NCBI RefSeq assembly: GCF_002422095.1
Contig: NZ_DITB01000018.1
Location: forward strand, 1 to 15,781
Source: Flavobacterium sp. UBA6195
GTDB taxonomy: Bacteria > Bacteroidota > Bacteroidia > Flavobacteriales > Flavobacteriaceae
Length of the DNA stretch: 15,781 bases
Direction: 5' to 3'
Translations under genes and position numbers: made by a program
Shown: positions 1 to 6,736 of the stretch, piece after piece
Layout: every line of letters begins with the position of its first letter
How positions within the stretch are numbered: the first letter of the stretch is position 1
Notes under the pieces: model-generated
Database searches by the model: none
What the model saw: the letters and a program-made list of their open reading frames with translations, nothing else
What the model was told of the DNA's origin: nothing

Positions 1-1712
1 AGCATTTGAGCAATTTTATCTGAAATTTCTTGATCAGTGAAAGGTGCGTAGATTTCTTTAACATAATTTACTACATCAGCATCCTTAAAATCTTCTTGTG
101 CTTTTGACTTTTGATATACCCCCTCTACTATATGATATAAGTTGCGTTCTTTCAGTAATTCTAAAGCAGCTCTAAACGCTACAAATCCTTCTAATTTCGC
201 CATATCGATTCCGTAACAATCTGGATAACGAATTTGTGGTGCTGATGAAACTACAACAATTTTCTTTGGATGCAAACGATCCATCATTTTAATGATACTT
301 TGTTTTAAGGTAGTTCCTCGCACAATACTATCATCAATAATTACTAAATTATCCGTTGGTTTTACCACGCCATAAGTTACATCGTAAACGTGAGCTACTA
401 AATCATCACGACTACTATCTTCGGTAATAAACGTTCTTAGTTTTGCATCTTTAATCGCAATTTTCTCTGTTCTAATTTTTACCGAAAGTAATTCTTTCAA
501 GGTATCTTCAGTCAACGTGTCTTTTTGCTCTATAATTGCTTTCGCTTTTCTTTGGTTCAAGAAATCTTGAGCTGCTTCGGACATTCCGTAAAAAGAAGTT
601 TCTGCTGTATTTGGAATATACGAAAAAACGGTATTGTCAGTGTCGTTATCGATAGCTTTTAAAATGCTTGGGAAAATCAATCTTCCTAGTTCTTTTCGCT
701 CTTGGTAGATTTCGGCATCACTTCCACGAGAGAAATAAATACGCTCAAAAGAACACGCTTTCTTTACCAATGGAGTTCTAACTTCTTCAATTGAAACTTT
801 ACCATTTTTCTTAATGATAATAGCACTTCCAGGATTTAACTCTTGAATTTTATCAAATCCAACATTAAAAACGGTTTGAATTACTGGACGTTCTGAAGCT
901 ACTACGACTATTTCGTCATCTTCATAAAAGAAAGCAGGACGAATTCCGGCTGGATCACGCATTACGAATGAATCACCGTGACCTAATAAACCAGCCATAG
1001 CGTAACCACCATCCCAATTACGAGAGGCGCGTTCTAAAATTCGTTGGATATTCAATCGTTCACCAATAATTGGGGAAGCGTCTTTTTTAGAATAACCCTC
1101 GTTTTTGCATTCTTTATATAAATGGGTCACCTCATCATCTAAAAAATGACCGATTTTCTCCATAACGGTAACCGTATCTGCCATTTGTTTTGGATGTTGC
1201 CCTAAATCGATAAGGTTTTGGAACAACTCCTTAACATTCGTCATGTTGAAGTTCCCCGCTACGATTAGATTTCGGTGCATCCAATTGTTTTGACGTAAAA
1301 AAGGATGTACGCTTTCGATGCTATTTTTTCCAAAAGTTCCGTAACGAACGTGACCTAAAAATACTTCTCCAACATAAGGAATATTTTGTTTTTGAAGCGC
1401 CACATTGTTTTGATATTCTGGATGTGCCTCTAATTCTCCTTTAATTCGTTCGTTGATTTGAGCGAATATATCCTTAATAGGTTGCGGGTCGTTAGAACGA
1501 ATACGGCTGATGTATCTTTCACCAGGATTTACATCTAATTTGATACTTGCTAATCCCGCTCCGTCTTGACCGCGGTTGTGTTGCTTTTCCATTAATAAGT
1601 ACATTTTTTGTACTCCATAAAAAGCAGTTCCGTATTTTTCCTTATAGAATTCTAACGGTTTTTTTAATCGTAGTAATGCAATGCCACATTCGTGTTGTAT
1701 AGCGTCACTCAT
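1..1712 (-). CDS. purF: Amidophosphoribosyltransferase, long PurF type (3' end outside the window)
   Basis: Family role: the first committed step of purine synthesis, in the cytoplasm, where glutamine and PRPP give 5-phosphoribosylamine. The ATG is at 1712 and 570 complete codons are present; the C-terminus lies beyond position 1. The N-terminus reads MSDAIQHECGIALL, so the predicted class II glutaminase nucleophile is Cys9, which needs removal of an 8-residue propeptide. QHNRGQDGAG and GHVRYGT follow, both typical of the Ntn glutaminase domain. The PRPP-binding loop IIDDSIVRGTT lies at residues 458-468, about 100 residues further in than in classical PurF of about 500 residues, so the region between the glutaminase and transferase motifs is expanded. 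The gene is separated from the upstream kinase gene by a terminator, so it should have its own promoter; a weak TATATTTA lies at about 1762-1769 on the minus strand. No Shine-Dalgarno is visible. Family assignment is firm; whether this is the only PurF of the genome cannot be seen. Confidence 0.93.
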   Translation of the reverse strand, partial: MSDAIQHECGIALLRLKKPLEFYKEKYGTAFYGVQKMYLLMEKQHNRGQDGAGLASIKLDVNPGERYISRIRSNDPQPIKDIFAQINERIKGELEAHPEYQNNVALQKQNIPYVGEVFLGHVRYGTFGKNSIESVHPFLRQNNWMHRNLIVAGNFNMTNVKELFQNLIDLGQHPKQMADTVTVMEKIGHFLDDEVTHLYKECKNEGYSKKDASPIIGERLNIQRILERASRNWDGGYAMAGLLGHGDSFVMRDPAGIRPAFFYEDDEIVVVASERPVIQTVFNVGFDKIQELNPGSAIIIKKNGKVSIEEVRTPLVKKACSFERIYFSRGSDAEIYQERKELGRLIFPSILKAIDNDTDNTVFSYIPNTAETSFYGMSEAAQDFLNQRKAKAIIEQKDTLTEDTLKELLSVKIRTEKIAIKDAKLRTFITEDSSRDDLVAHVYDVTYGVVKPTDNLVIIDDSIVRGTTLKQSIIKMMDRLHPKKIVVVSSAPQIRYPDCYGIDMAKLEGFVAFRAALELLKERNLYHIVEGVYQKSKAQEDFKDADVVNYVKEIYAPFTDQEISDKIAQM

Positions 1713-1735
1713 AAGTAGTTGTGTTGTTGTGTTAG

Positions 1736-1755
1736 TGACAAGTCGCGACTTGTCA
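1736..1755. promoter_or_regulatory. Perfect 20-bp palindrome upstream of purF
   Basis: The sequence tgacaagtcgcgacttgtca is identical to its reverse complement over all 20 bases. It lies 23 bp upstream of the purF ATG and downstream of the only plausible -7 element, so it would fall in the transcribed leader or at its start. A dimeric-repressor operator or a dispersed palindromic repeat are both possible. With no loop it would make a poor RNA hairpin, and no T-run follows it, so it is not a terminator. Confidence 0.6.
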
Positions 1756-1772
1756 GTTCTTTAAATATAAAC

Positions 1773-1798
1773 AAAAAATGCCCCGAAATTTCGAGGCA
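1773..1798 (-). terminator. Rho-independent terminator after the PfkB kinase gene
   Basis: On the minus strand, tgcctcgaaa pairs with tttcggggca (one G-T wobble; the central bases form the loop), followed directly by six T at 1778-1773. The stem begins 5 nt after the kinase stop codon. It separates the kinase transcript from purF. Confidence 0.85.
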
Positions 1799-1803
1799 CG
1801 TTT

Positions 1804-2733
1804 TTATTCTTCTAATTCTATTTCAAATTGTGTTAAGGCTTTGAATTGTTTCAAACGCGCGTTTACTTCATTTTTATCTAAATCTTCCATTCTTTCTGTC
1901 CCAAATTTCTCCACACAGAAAGAAGCCAAGTTAGAGCCGTAAATAATTGCATTCTTCATGTTATCGAATGAAATATTTTCAGATTGCGCAATATAACCTG
2001 CGAAACCTCCTGCGAAAGTGTCACCAGCACCAGTTGGGTCAAACACTTCTTCTAATGGTAAAGCTGGAGCGAAGAAAACTTCTTTGTTGTGGAACAATAA
2101 TGCGCCGTGTTCTCCTTTTTTGATTACTACATATTTTGGTCCCATAGTATGAATTTTAGCAGCTGCTTTTACCAAAGAATATTCTCCTGATAACTGACGC
2201 GCTTCTTCATCGTTGATGGTGATTACATCTACACGTTTGATAACGTCTAATAATTCTGGTAACGCACAATCCATCCAAAAGTTCATCGTATCTAAAACGA
2301 CTAATTTTGGTCTTTCAGTCATTTGGTTTAAAACGCCTGATTGTACAATTGGGTGTAAGTTTCCTAATAAAACTACATCTGAGTTTTTATACGCTTGAGG
2401 AACTACTGGATTAAAATCAGCCAGAACGTTTAATTCGGTTACTAAAGTGTCGCGAGAATTTAAATCGTTGTGGTATTTTCCACTCCAAAAGAAGGTTTTT
2501 CCACCTTTTACGATTTCGATGCCTTCAATATTTACTCCTTTACTTTCTAATAAATCTAAATATTCCTTTGGAAAATCTTCTCCAACCACAGAAACTACTG
2601 CTGCATCTACATTAAAAAAATTAGACGCTAAACCAATGTAAGTTGCGGCTCCACCTAAAATTTTATCTGTTTTTCCGAAAGGCGTTTCAATAGCGTCAAA
2701 AGCTACTGTTCCTACTATTAATAGTTTGTTCAT
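1804..2733 (-). CDS. PfkB-family carbohydrate/nucleoside kinase
   Basis: A 309-residue cytoplasmic kinase of the ribokinase/PfkB superfamily, which transfers phosphate from ATP to a sugar or nucleoside hydroxyl. The N-terminal glycine pair is in ILGGAATYIG (residues 25-34). The second PfkB signature, DPTGAGDTFAGG (232-243), contains the GAGD anion hole and the catalytic base Asp238. The substrate cannot be read from the sequence. The first signature lacks the usual Asn after the glycine pair, so it is not a textbook ribokinase or fructokinase, and an adenosine- or nucleoside-kinase-like role is possible. It lies directly upstream of purF, which suggests but does not prove a link to nucleotide or ribose metabolism. 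The ATG at 2733 follows a leader of about 20-25 nt from a good promoter. Its own terminator follows, so it is probably monocistronic. Confidence 0.9.
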   Translation of the reverse strand: MNKLLIVGTVAFDAIETPFGKTDKILGGAATYIGLASNFFNVDAAVVSVVGEDFPKEYLDLLESKGVNIEGIEIVKGGKTFFWSGKYHNDLNSRDTLVTELNVLADFNPVVPQAYKNSDVVLLGNLHPIVQSGVLNQMTERPKLVVLDTMNFWMDCALPELLDVIKRVDVITINDEEARQLSGEYSLVKAAAKIHTMGPKYVVIKKGEHGALLFHNKEVFFAPALPLEEVFDPTGAGDTFAGGFAGYIAQSENISFDNMKNAIIYGSNLASFCVEKFGTERMEDLDKNEVNARLKQFKALTQFEIELEE

Positions 2734-2756
2734 TAAATTGAATTTGAAATAAGGTG

Positions 2757-2764
2757 CAAAGATA
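2757..2764 (-). promoter_or_regulatory. Promoter -7 element of the PfkB kinase gene
   Basis: The minus strand reads TATCTTTG, a perfect match to the Bacteroidota -7 element TAnnTTTG, 23 bp before the ATG at 2733. No clear TTG is seen at the expected -33 position, so only the -7 element is called. Confidence 0.6.
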
Positions 2765-2779
2765 AGTTTTTGTTTAGAA

Positions 2780-2806
2780 GTTTAAAAGTTTATGCGTTTA
2801 AAAGTT
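2780..2806. repeat. Pair of 11-bp direct repeats upstream of the kinase promoter
   Basis: gtttaaaagtt occurs at 2780-2790 and again, identically, at 2796-2806. The start-to-start spacing is 16 bp. A related gtttagaag precedes the first copy at 2772-2780. The repeats lie just upstream of the kinase -7 element, where an activator could bind. The region is A+T-rich, so chance similarity is a real alternative. Confidence 0.4.
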
Positions 2807-2814
2807 AGTCGAAT

Positions 2815-2844
2815 AATAAACGCCTCACAATTGAGGCGTTTATT
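2815..2844 (-). terminator. Rho-independent terminator after the S8 protease gene
   Basis: A 13-bp perfect stem (aataaacgcctca, 2815-2827, pairing with 2832-2844) with a 4-nt loop begins 10 nt after the protease stop codon on the minus strand. The 3' side of the stem ends in T-rich sequence. Confidence 0.85.
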
Positions 2845-2854
2845 TATTTGCATT

Positions 2855-5107
2855 TTATTGTTTTATAATCCTAACCGTTTTGTTTGAATCTATACCTTTA
2901 AAATTTAGAATGTACAAGCCGTTTTGCAAAGCTGTTAAATCTAATTCTTCTTGCTCTAAAACGGCATTAAAACTACCTTCTTTTACTTTTTGCCCCAAAG
3001 CATTGTAGATTTCATAAGAACTTACATACTCTTTTGAAGTGATGAAAATTTTTGAAGATGTTGGGTTTGGGTAAACAATGAAGTTATTCGTTGTATCGAA
3101 AGTATCTATGTTTAAAGCTTGTTCAATTAATTGCATACCAGCTAAAGCATCTATTTTACCATAACCCCACTTTACATTAGGTGGTGTTGAATAAGTTGTG
3201 CCGTAAAAATTAAATGGATTTGTAACATCAGAATCTGCTATTGATGTATTGCCAATTATTCCCAGTACATTATTTGTTGTTAGTTGAGGATAAGCCTGTA
3301 GCCATAAAGCTACAATACCGCTTACAACTGGTGATGCCATTGAAGTACCTTGTTGTTTGCCATAAGAGTGAGTGACAAAAGTATTAGTTACATCGCTAAA
3401 ATTAATACCGCCAGATTGATAATTGGTATCAAAAGAACTTAATGACGATACAATTCTATTACCAGGTGCAGTTACATTAGGTTTAATTAAAAAATCTGTG
3501 CGAGGTCCTTTACAAGAAAAATAAGAAAGCCCACCTACTGTTCCTGAAGGATTTCCTAAATTCTCATTTGTAACATTATATGAGCCTACAGTAACAACTC
3601 CACTTGCATTCCCAGGTGAATATATTGAAAAAAAATCATCACCATTTATGAATTGATTCTGCCCATAGTTTTCAAAATTACAGTTAGAACACCAAGAATG
3701 TAATAAGTTATTGTTACTTTCAAAACCAATAACTAATTTATCCCATTGGTCTGTATTGTTTGTAGCTGCTGTAATTCTTAAGTTTAACTTATTGTTTAGT
3801 GAATTTAATGAACTAACTAGATTAATATTATAGATATCTCCATTCGAATCGATTAAATCATCTGTAAATTGTGCACTACCATTTACAGTACCAGAAATAG
3901 TAGTTGAACTAACAACAGTATTTGACACCAAATTATAAACTGCTATTTCAATGTCAAAAGTTCCATTTATACCTAAATTTTGTGACCATATATCCACAAC
4001 TGAAAAGTTTTGTAGAGTTGGTTGGTTATTAACAACTGGTTGCATATCATCAATTATAATAAAATTATTATCATTCAAACCGAAATCCATAACTGCATGT
4101 TTTTTCTGACCTCCATCGTTTCCAGTGGCGGCTACTAATACTAGACCAGGTGTATTAGATAAATTATTTATTGCATTCTCCTCCAGAGTTGTACCGTCAT
4201 GAGGACCAAGACCCGTTCCAAAGCTCATATTAATTACTACAGGCTTGTTAACCGAATTTGCATAATTTTTTATATAATTTATTGCATCAATATAATTATT
4301 ATCCGTTGAAATAACCTGATTGTAACCACTAACTAAAACTATTTCAGAATTTGGAGCCATTCCTTTTAGCAAACTTAAATTACCTGTTCCTGTACCTGCC
4401 GCTGTGCCTGCTACATGTGTACCATGTGATTGATTAATCATATCATATTGCTTATTTAATATTGCAGTAGCACCAACATATTCTGAACCATATGTGAAAC
4501 CCAGGTTACTTGGAGGTGTTCCTGAAGTATTACTTCTTTCCCATACTCTTGAAATTCTTAAATTTCCATTTATATCTTTAAAATTTGGGTGTGTATAATC
4601 GAAACCTGCGTCTATAATACCAACAATAACTCCAGTCCCAGTGTAGGCTTGACTAATCCCAGTACCCATATGAACAGAGTTAGTATTAGTTGTATTTCTA
4701 GCGTTATTTACTTCTAATTCTAATTTTTCTCCAATATCAGCATATTTTATACATTGTATGCTTTCTAGAAGAGGTAAATCTTGTACTTTAACAAAAGCTG
4801 TTGAAATATTATCTGATATTTTAGAAATATCTGAGAAAATATTTGAGCTATTAAAATTTGTACAATCATCTTCTAACAATAAAGTTATTCTAGATAAACT
4901 ATTTAAGTTAATTTGTGTCAAATTATTCTCTTTATTTTGCTTAGCGTTTAAATACAACATATTTGTCGCTGGTGATAATTTTGTAGCTTCTGAAGTGGTT
5001 TCAAATTTAATATTACTATGATTTCCTTTAAAGATATTTTGAGAAAACAAATTAATGCTTAATAAAAGTAATAATAGGTTAATTAATGTAGTAGTTTTAT
5101 TTTTCAT
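2855..5107 (-). CDS. Secreted S8 (subtilisin-like) serine protease with T9SS sorting domain
   Basis: A 750-residue exported protease. Residues 1-23 form a Sec signal peptide (Lys-rich start, Leu run, cleavage probably near SQN). A propeptide-like region runs to about 140. The S8 catalytic domain has Asp166 (IIDAGFD), His228 (SHGTHVAGT), the oxyanion Asn330 (ATGND) and Ser589 (GTSMASP). Between Asn330 and Ser589 about 250 residues intervene, which leaves room for an inserted beta-rich domain at roughly 345-500. The C-terminal 75 residues (YPNPTSSK... NGLYILNF...VRIIKQ) are a type A type-IX-secretion sorting domain, so the mature enzyme is expected at the cell surface or in the medium. All catalytic residues are intact. 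The gene is more A+T-rich than the nearby core genes and lies between the PfkB kinase gene and the islet. Peptide substrates are unknown. Confidence 0.95.
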   Translation of the reverse strand: MKNKTTTLINLLLLLLSINLFSQNIFKGNHSNIKFETTSEATKLSPATNMLYLNAKQNKENNLTQINLNSLSRITLLLEDDCTNFNSSNIFSDISKISDNISTAFVKVQDLPLLESIQCIKYADIGEKLELEVNNARNTTNTNSVHMGTGISQAYTGTGVIVGIIDAGFDYTHPNFKDINGNLRISRVWERSNTSGTPPSNLGFTYGSEYVGATAILNKQYDMINQSHGTHVAGTAAGTGTGNLSLLKGMAPNSEIVLVSGYNQVISTDNNYIDAINYIKNYANSVNKPVVINMSFGTGLGPHDGTTLEENAINNLSNTPGLVLVAATGNDGGQKKHAVMDFGLNDNNFIIIDDMQPVVNNQPTLQNFSVVDIWSQNLGINGTFDIEIAVYNLVSNTVVSSTTISGTVNGSAQFTDDLIDSNGDIYNINLVSSLNSLNNKLNLRITAATNNTDQWDKLVIGFESNNNLLHSWCSNCNFENYGQNQFINGDDFFSIYSPGNASGVVTVGSYNVTNENLGNPSGTVGGLSYFSCKGPRTDFLIKPNVTAPGNRIVSSLSSFDTNYQSGGINFSDVTNTFVTHSYGKQQGTSMASPVVSGIVALWLQAYPQLTTNNVLGIIGNTSIADSDVTNPFNFYGTTYSTPPNVKWGYGKIDALAGMQLIEQALNIDTFDTTNNFIVYPNPTSSKIFITSKEYVSSYEIYNALGQKVKEGSFNAVLEQEELDLTALQNGLYILNFKGIDSNKTVRIIKQ

Positions 5108-5167
5108 GTGTGTAAAAATATATTTCTCTGTCTCAAGAGGATTAAATTTTGTGAAAAACTAAAGGCG

Positions 5168-5296
5168 TGAGACAAACTCCAATCTGCGTCTCAGGTATCG
5201 CCAAACACCCACACTACAAGAAAAGAGAAGCCCACGCCAGTGACGTGAGCGTTCGCATATTAATCTTGTAGTGTATTTGAATGGCGATTTCGAGAC
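5168..5296. repeat. Structured, locally G+C-rich non-coding element with nested and competing hairpins
   Basis: This lies between the protease start and the HEPN-like gene. Positions 5164-5256 contain 51 G/C in 93 bases, against about 15% in the adjoining HEPN gene end. Three inverted features are visible. (a) tgagac 5168-5173 pairs with gtctca 5188-5193. (b) A long imperfect stem pairs 5188-5220 with 5265-5296; its matching blocks are gtctc/gagac, atcgcca/tggcgat and acactacaag/cttgtagtgt. (c) Inside its loop, cacgccagtgacgtg at 5232-5246 is a near palindrome. Because gtctc 5188-5192 is shared, hairpins (a) and (b) exclude each other. A further small inverted repeat (ctaat...attag, 5298-5320) adjoins it. 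No ORF of note is present. It could be a non-coding RNA, a miniature mobile element or a cassette boundary. I do not recognise the family. Confidence 0.6.
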
Positions 5297-5330
5297 ACTA
5301 ATTAACAGCTACGCTATTAGTTATATGTAA

Positions 5331-5825
5331 TTATTTTTTTATTTCATATTGAATATTTATGTAAATATTGTATAATTTTTCTTTCATATTGTTCAATTGA
5401 TTTATTTTATAATTATATTCATTATCTTGAATTATTTTTACAAATCCTTGATTATTGTAACTTTTTGAACTATGTATTTTTGTTATTTCAAAACCCTTTA
5501 TAAGATTATGCTTTTTGGAAACAAAATACGAGTGTGCAAAATCATTTCTCAAATTATTTAAGTTTACAAATTCACTAAATATTTCATCTTTTTGAATTTG
5601 CATTTTTTCTAAAACCAATAAAAACTCTTGAAATAACCTCGGTCTGCTCAAACCCATTAATAAAGTTGTAGTAAACTCCATTTTCTCGTCATTGTTTTCA
5701 CAAAAATATGATGATATTATATATGACATCAACGTTTCTACATAAGCAAAAGTAGTTAAATATTCATAATGATCTTCTTTAAATTTTTGTTCGTTAATTA
5801 CAAAGTTATTCATCTTTCCTAACAT
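5331..5825 (-). CDS. HEPN-like protein (Rx4H motif), candidate RNase toxin
   Basis: A 164-residue, largely helical, charged protein without signal peptide or membrane segment. The motif LRNDFAHSY contains Arg93-Asn94-x3-His98, which is the Rx4H signature with a polar residue after Arg that marks HEPN domains. Many HEPN proteins are metal-independent RNases in toxin-antitoxin, abortive-infection or CRISPR systems, while others are not catalytic. No minimal nucleotidyltransferase partner, the commonest HEPN companion, is visible. Instead a 95-residue gene lies immediately upstream in the same direction (24 nt gap). An internal ATG at 5813 is preceded by TTAGGAAAG, a plausible Shine-Dalgarno, so the protein may start there (MNNFVIN). 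Base composition is extreme: positions 5341-5400 contain only 9 G/C in 60 bases. The HEPN call rests on one motif plus helical character, not on an alignment. Confidence 0.6.
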   Translation of the reverse strand: MLGKMNNFVINEQKFKEDHYEYLTTFAYVETLMSYIISSYFCENNDEKMEFTTTLLMGLSRPRLFQEFLLVLEKMQIQKDEIFSEFVNLNNLRNDFAHSYFVSKKHNLIKGFEITKIHSSKSYNNQGFVKIIQDNEYNYKINQLNNMKEKLYNIYINIQYEIKK

Positions 5826-5849
5826 ACTTTCATTTATTAAGAATAAAAT

Positions 5850-6137
5850 TTAATTAGTAGTCATAACAGATTTTAATTCTAAAATACATCTTTCAGATTC
5901 TATTTTAATCACTAAAAAAACTAAAGCTTTTATTAATTTATCTCCATATTCGACAATTGAAATTGTAATTTCATCATTTTCTGTAGAATCATTTTTTTTC
6001 AACCATACTTCAATGTTCTTGTCTAATCTATTTTTATCCTTTAAATAAAATTGTTCAACATAATCTGATGTTGATAATTCTATCTCTTTGAGAGATGGAG
6101 AATTCTTATAATTTTTAAAATCTATAGTAATTATCAT
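5850..6137 (-). CDS. Uncharacterised 95-residue protein, possible partner of the HEPN-like protein
   Basis: I do not recognise this family. The ATG is at 6137 and the TAG or TAA-bounded frame is open for 95 codons. The protein alternates charged and beta-branched residues (DEITISIVEY, ALVFLVIKIE, CILELKS), which suggests a small alpha/beta or mostly beta fold. It has no signal peptide, helix-turn-helix or nucleotidyltransferase GS...D motif. It is the first gene of the pair, as antitoxins often are, and shares the very high A+T content of the HEPN-like gene. A weak TATTTTTA lies upstream on the minus strand as a possible -7 element. An antitoxin role is inferred from position only. Confidence 0.55.
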   Translation of the reverse strand: MIITIDFKNYKNSPSLKEIELSTSDYVEQFYLKDKNRLDKNIEVWLKKNDSTENDEITISIVEYGDKLIKALVFLVIKIESERCILELKSVMTTN

Positions 6138-6235
6138 TTATATTTGTTTGGTTTATAAAAATAAAAAATCTTTTTAAATAAACTTAAAATATTTAATAAA
6201 AAACTTTAAATAATAAAAATAAAACATAGAAAATT

Positions 6236-6715
6236 CTACAACAACTTCCCTTCTTCTCTCTCATAAAACTCATCAATCGATAAGTTGGTTTGTTGCGATG
6301 CCATAACCGCTAATTGATCACAACGTTCATTTTGAGGATGATTGTTATGTCCTTTAATCCATTGAAAATCGACTTGGTGTTTTCGATACACTTTTAAGAA
6401 ACGCATCCATAAATCGGGGTTTTTCTTGGCTTTGAAGTTTATTTTTTCCCACTGAAACACCCATCGTTTTTCCACAGCATCCACCACATATTTTGAATCC
6501 GAAACGACCAATACTTTTGTTTTTGGGTTTTTTAATTTTTCTAACCCTACGATTACCGCTAACAATTCCATTCGATTATTAGTCGATAATCGGAAACCTT
6601 CATAAAATTCTTTTTTATAAGGCGTTCCCACCATTTCCATCACCACACCATAACCAGCCGGCCCAGGATTTCCCTTGGCAGCGCCGTCTGTGTATATGTG
6701 GACTTCGTGCGACAA
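6236..6715 (-). CDS. rnhA: Ribonuclease HI (TTG start)
   Basis: This 159-residue cytoplasmic endonuclease cuts the RNA strand of RNA-DNA hybrids (R-loops, primer remnants). The metal-binding set is complete: Asp10 (IYTDGAAKGNPGP), Glu50 (NNRMELLA), Asp73 (VVSDSKYV), Asp133 (NERCDQLA), plus His123 (KGHNNH). These align with D10, E48, D70, D134 and H124 of the E. coli enzyme. The start is the TTG at 6715-6713: the purN stop TAA at 6721-6719 is in the same frame, with only ATT between, so no upstream ATG is possible. The next in-frame Met would cut into the fold after Asp10. Only 3 nt separate it from purN, so the two are co-transcribed and rnhA is probably translationally coupled. Length is normal for the family. 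Confidence 0.96.
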   Translation of the reverse strand: MSHEVHIYTDGAAKGNPGPAGYGVVMEMVGTPYKKEFYEGFRLSTNNRMELLAVIVGLEKLKNPKTKVLVVSDSKYVVDAVEKRWVFQWEKINFKAKKNPDLWMRFLKVYRKHQVDFQWIKGHNNHPQNERCDQLAVMASQQTNLSIDEFYEREEGKLL

Positions 6716-6736
6716 AATTTAGAATTTAGAATTTAG
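6716..6736. repeat. Three 7-bp tandem repeats at the purN-rnhA junction
   Basis: aatttag is repeated perfectly three times (6716-6722, 6723-6729, 6730-6736), with two further bases of a fourth unit. It encodes the last purN residues (LNSKF), contains the purN stop codon and ends at the base before the rnhA TTG. The unit is not a multiple of 3, so gain or loss of one copy would shift the purN reading frame. Confidence 0.8.

Noticed and set aside
1736..1755. Terminator for the kinase gene
   Set aside because: The palindrome has no loop and no T-run, and a proper terminator already lies at 1773-1798.
5161..5330. Integron attC recombination site
   Set aside because: The element forms a long imperfect hairpin 3' of a small gene, but no GTTRRRY and RYYYAAC core pair is found at its ends and no integrase is in the window.
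5161..5330. Type III toxin-antitoxin RNA repeat array
   Set aside because: Such antitoxin RNAs are short direct tandem repeats upstream of the toxin gene. Here there are inverted, not tandem, repeats, and they lie downstream of the HEPN-like gene.
5826..5849. MNT-type nucleotidyltransferase antitoxin beside the HEPN-like gene
   Set aside because: The 95-residue neighbour has no GSxxxG...SDxD motif, so the classical HEPN-MNT pairing is not supported.
6221..6238. Terminator after rnhA
   Set aside because: Only a 5-bp A+T hairpin (tagaa/ttcta) with a 2-nt loop is present, too weak to call.
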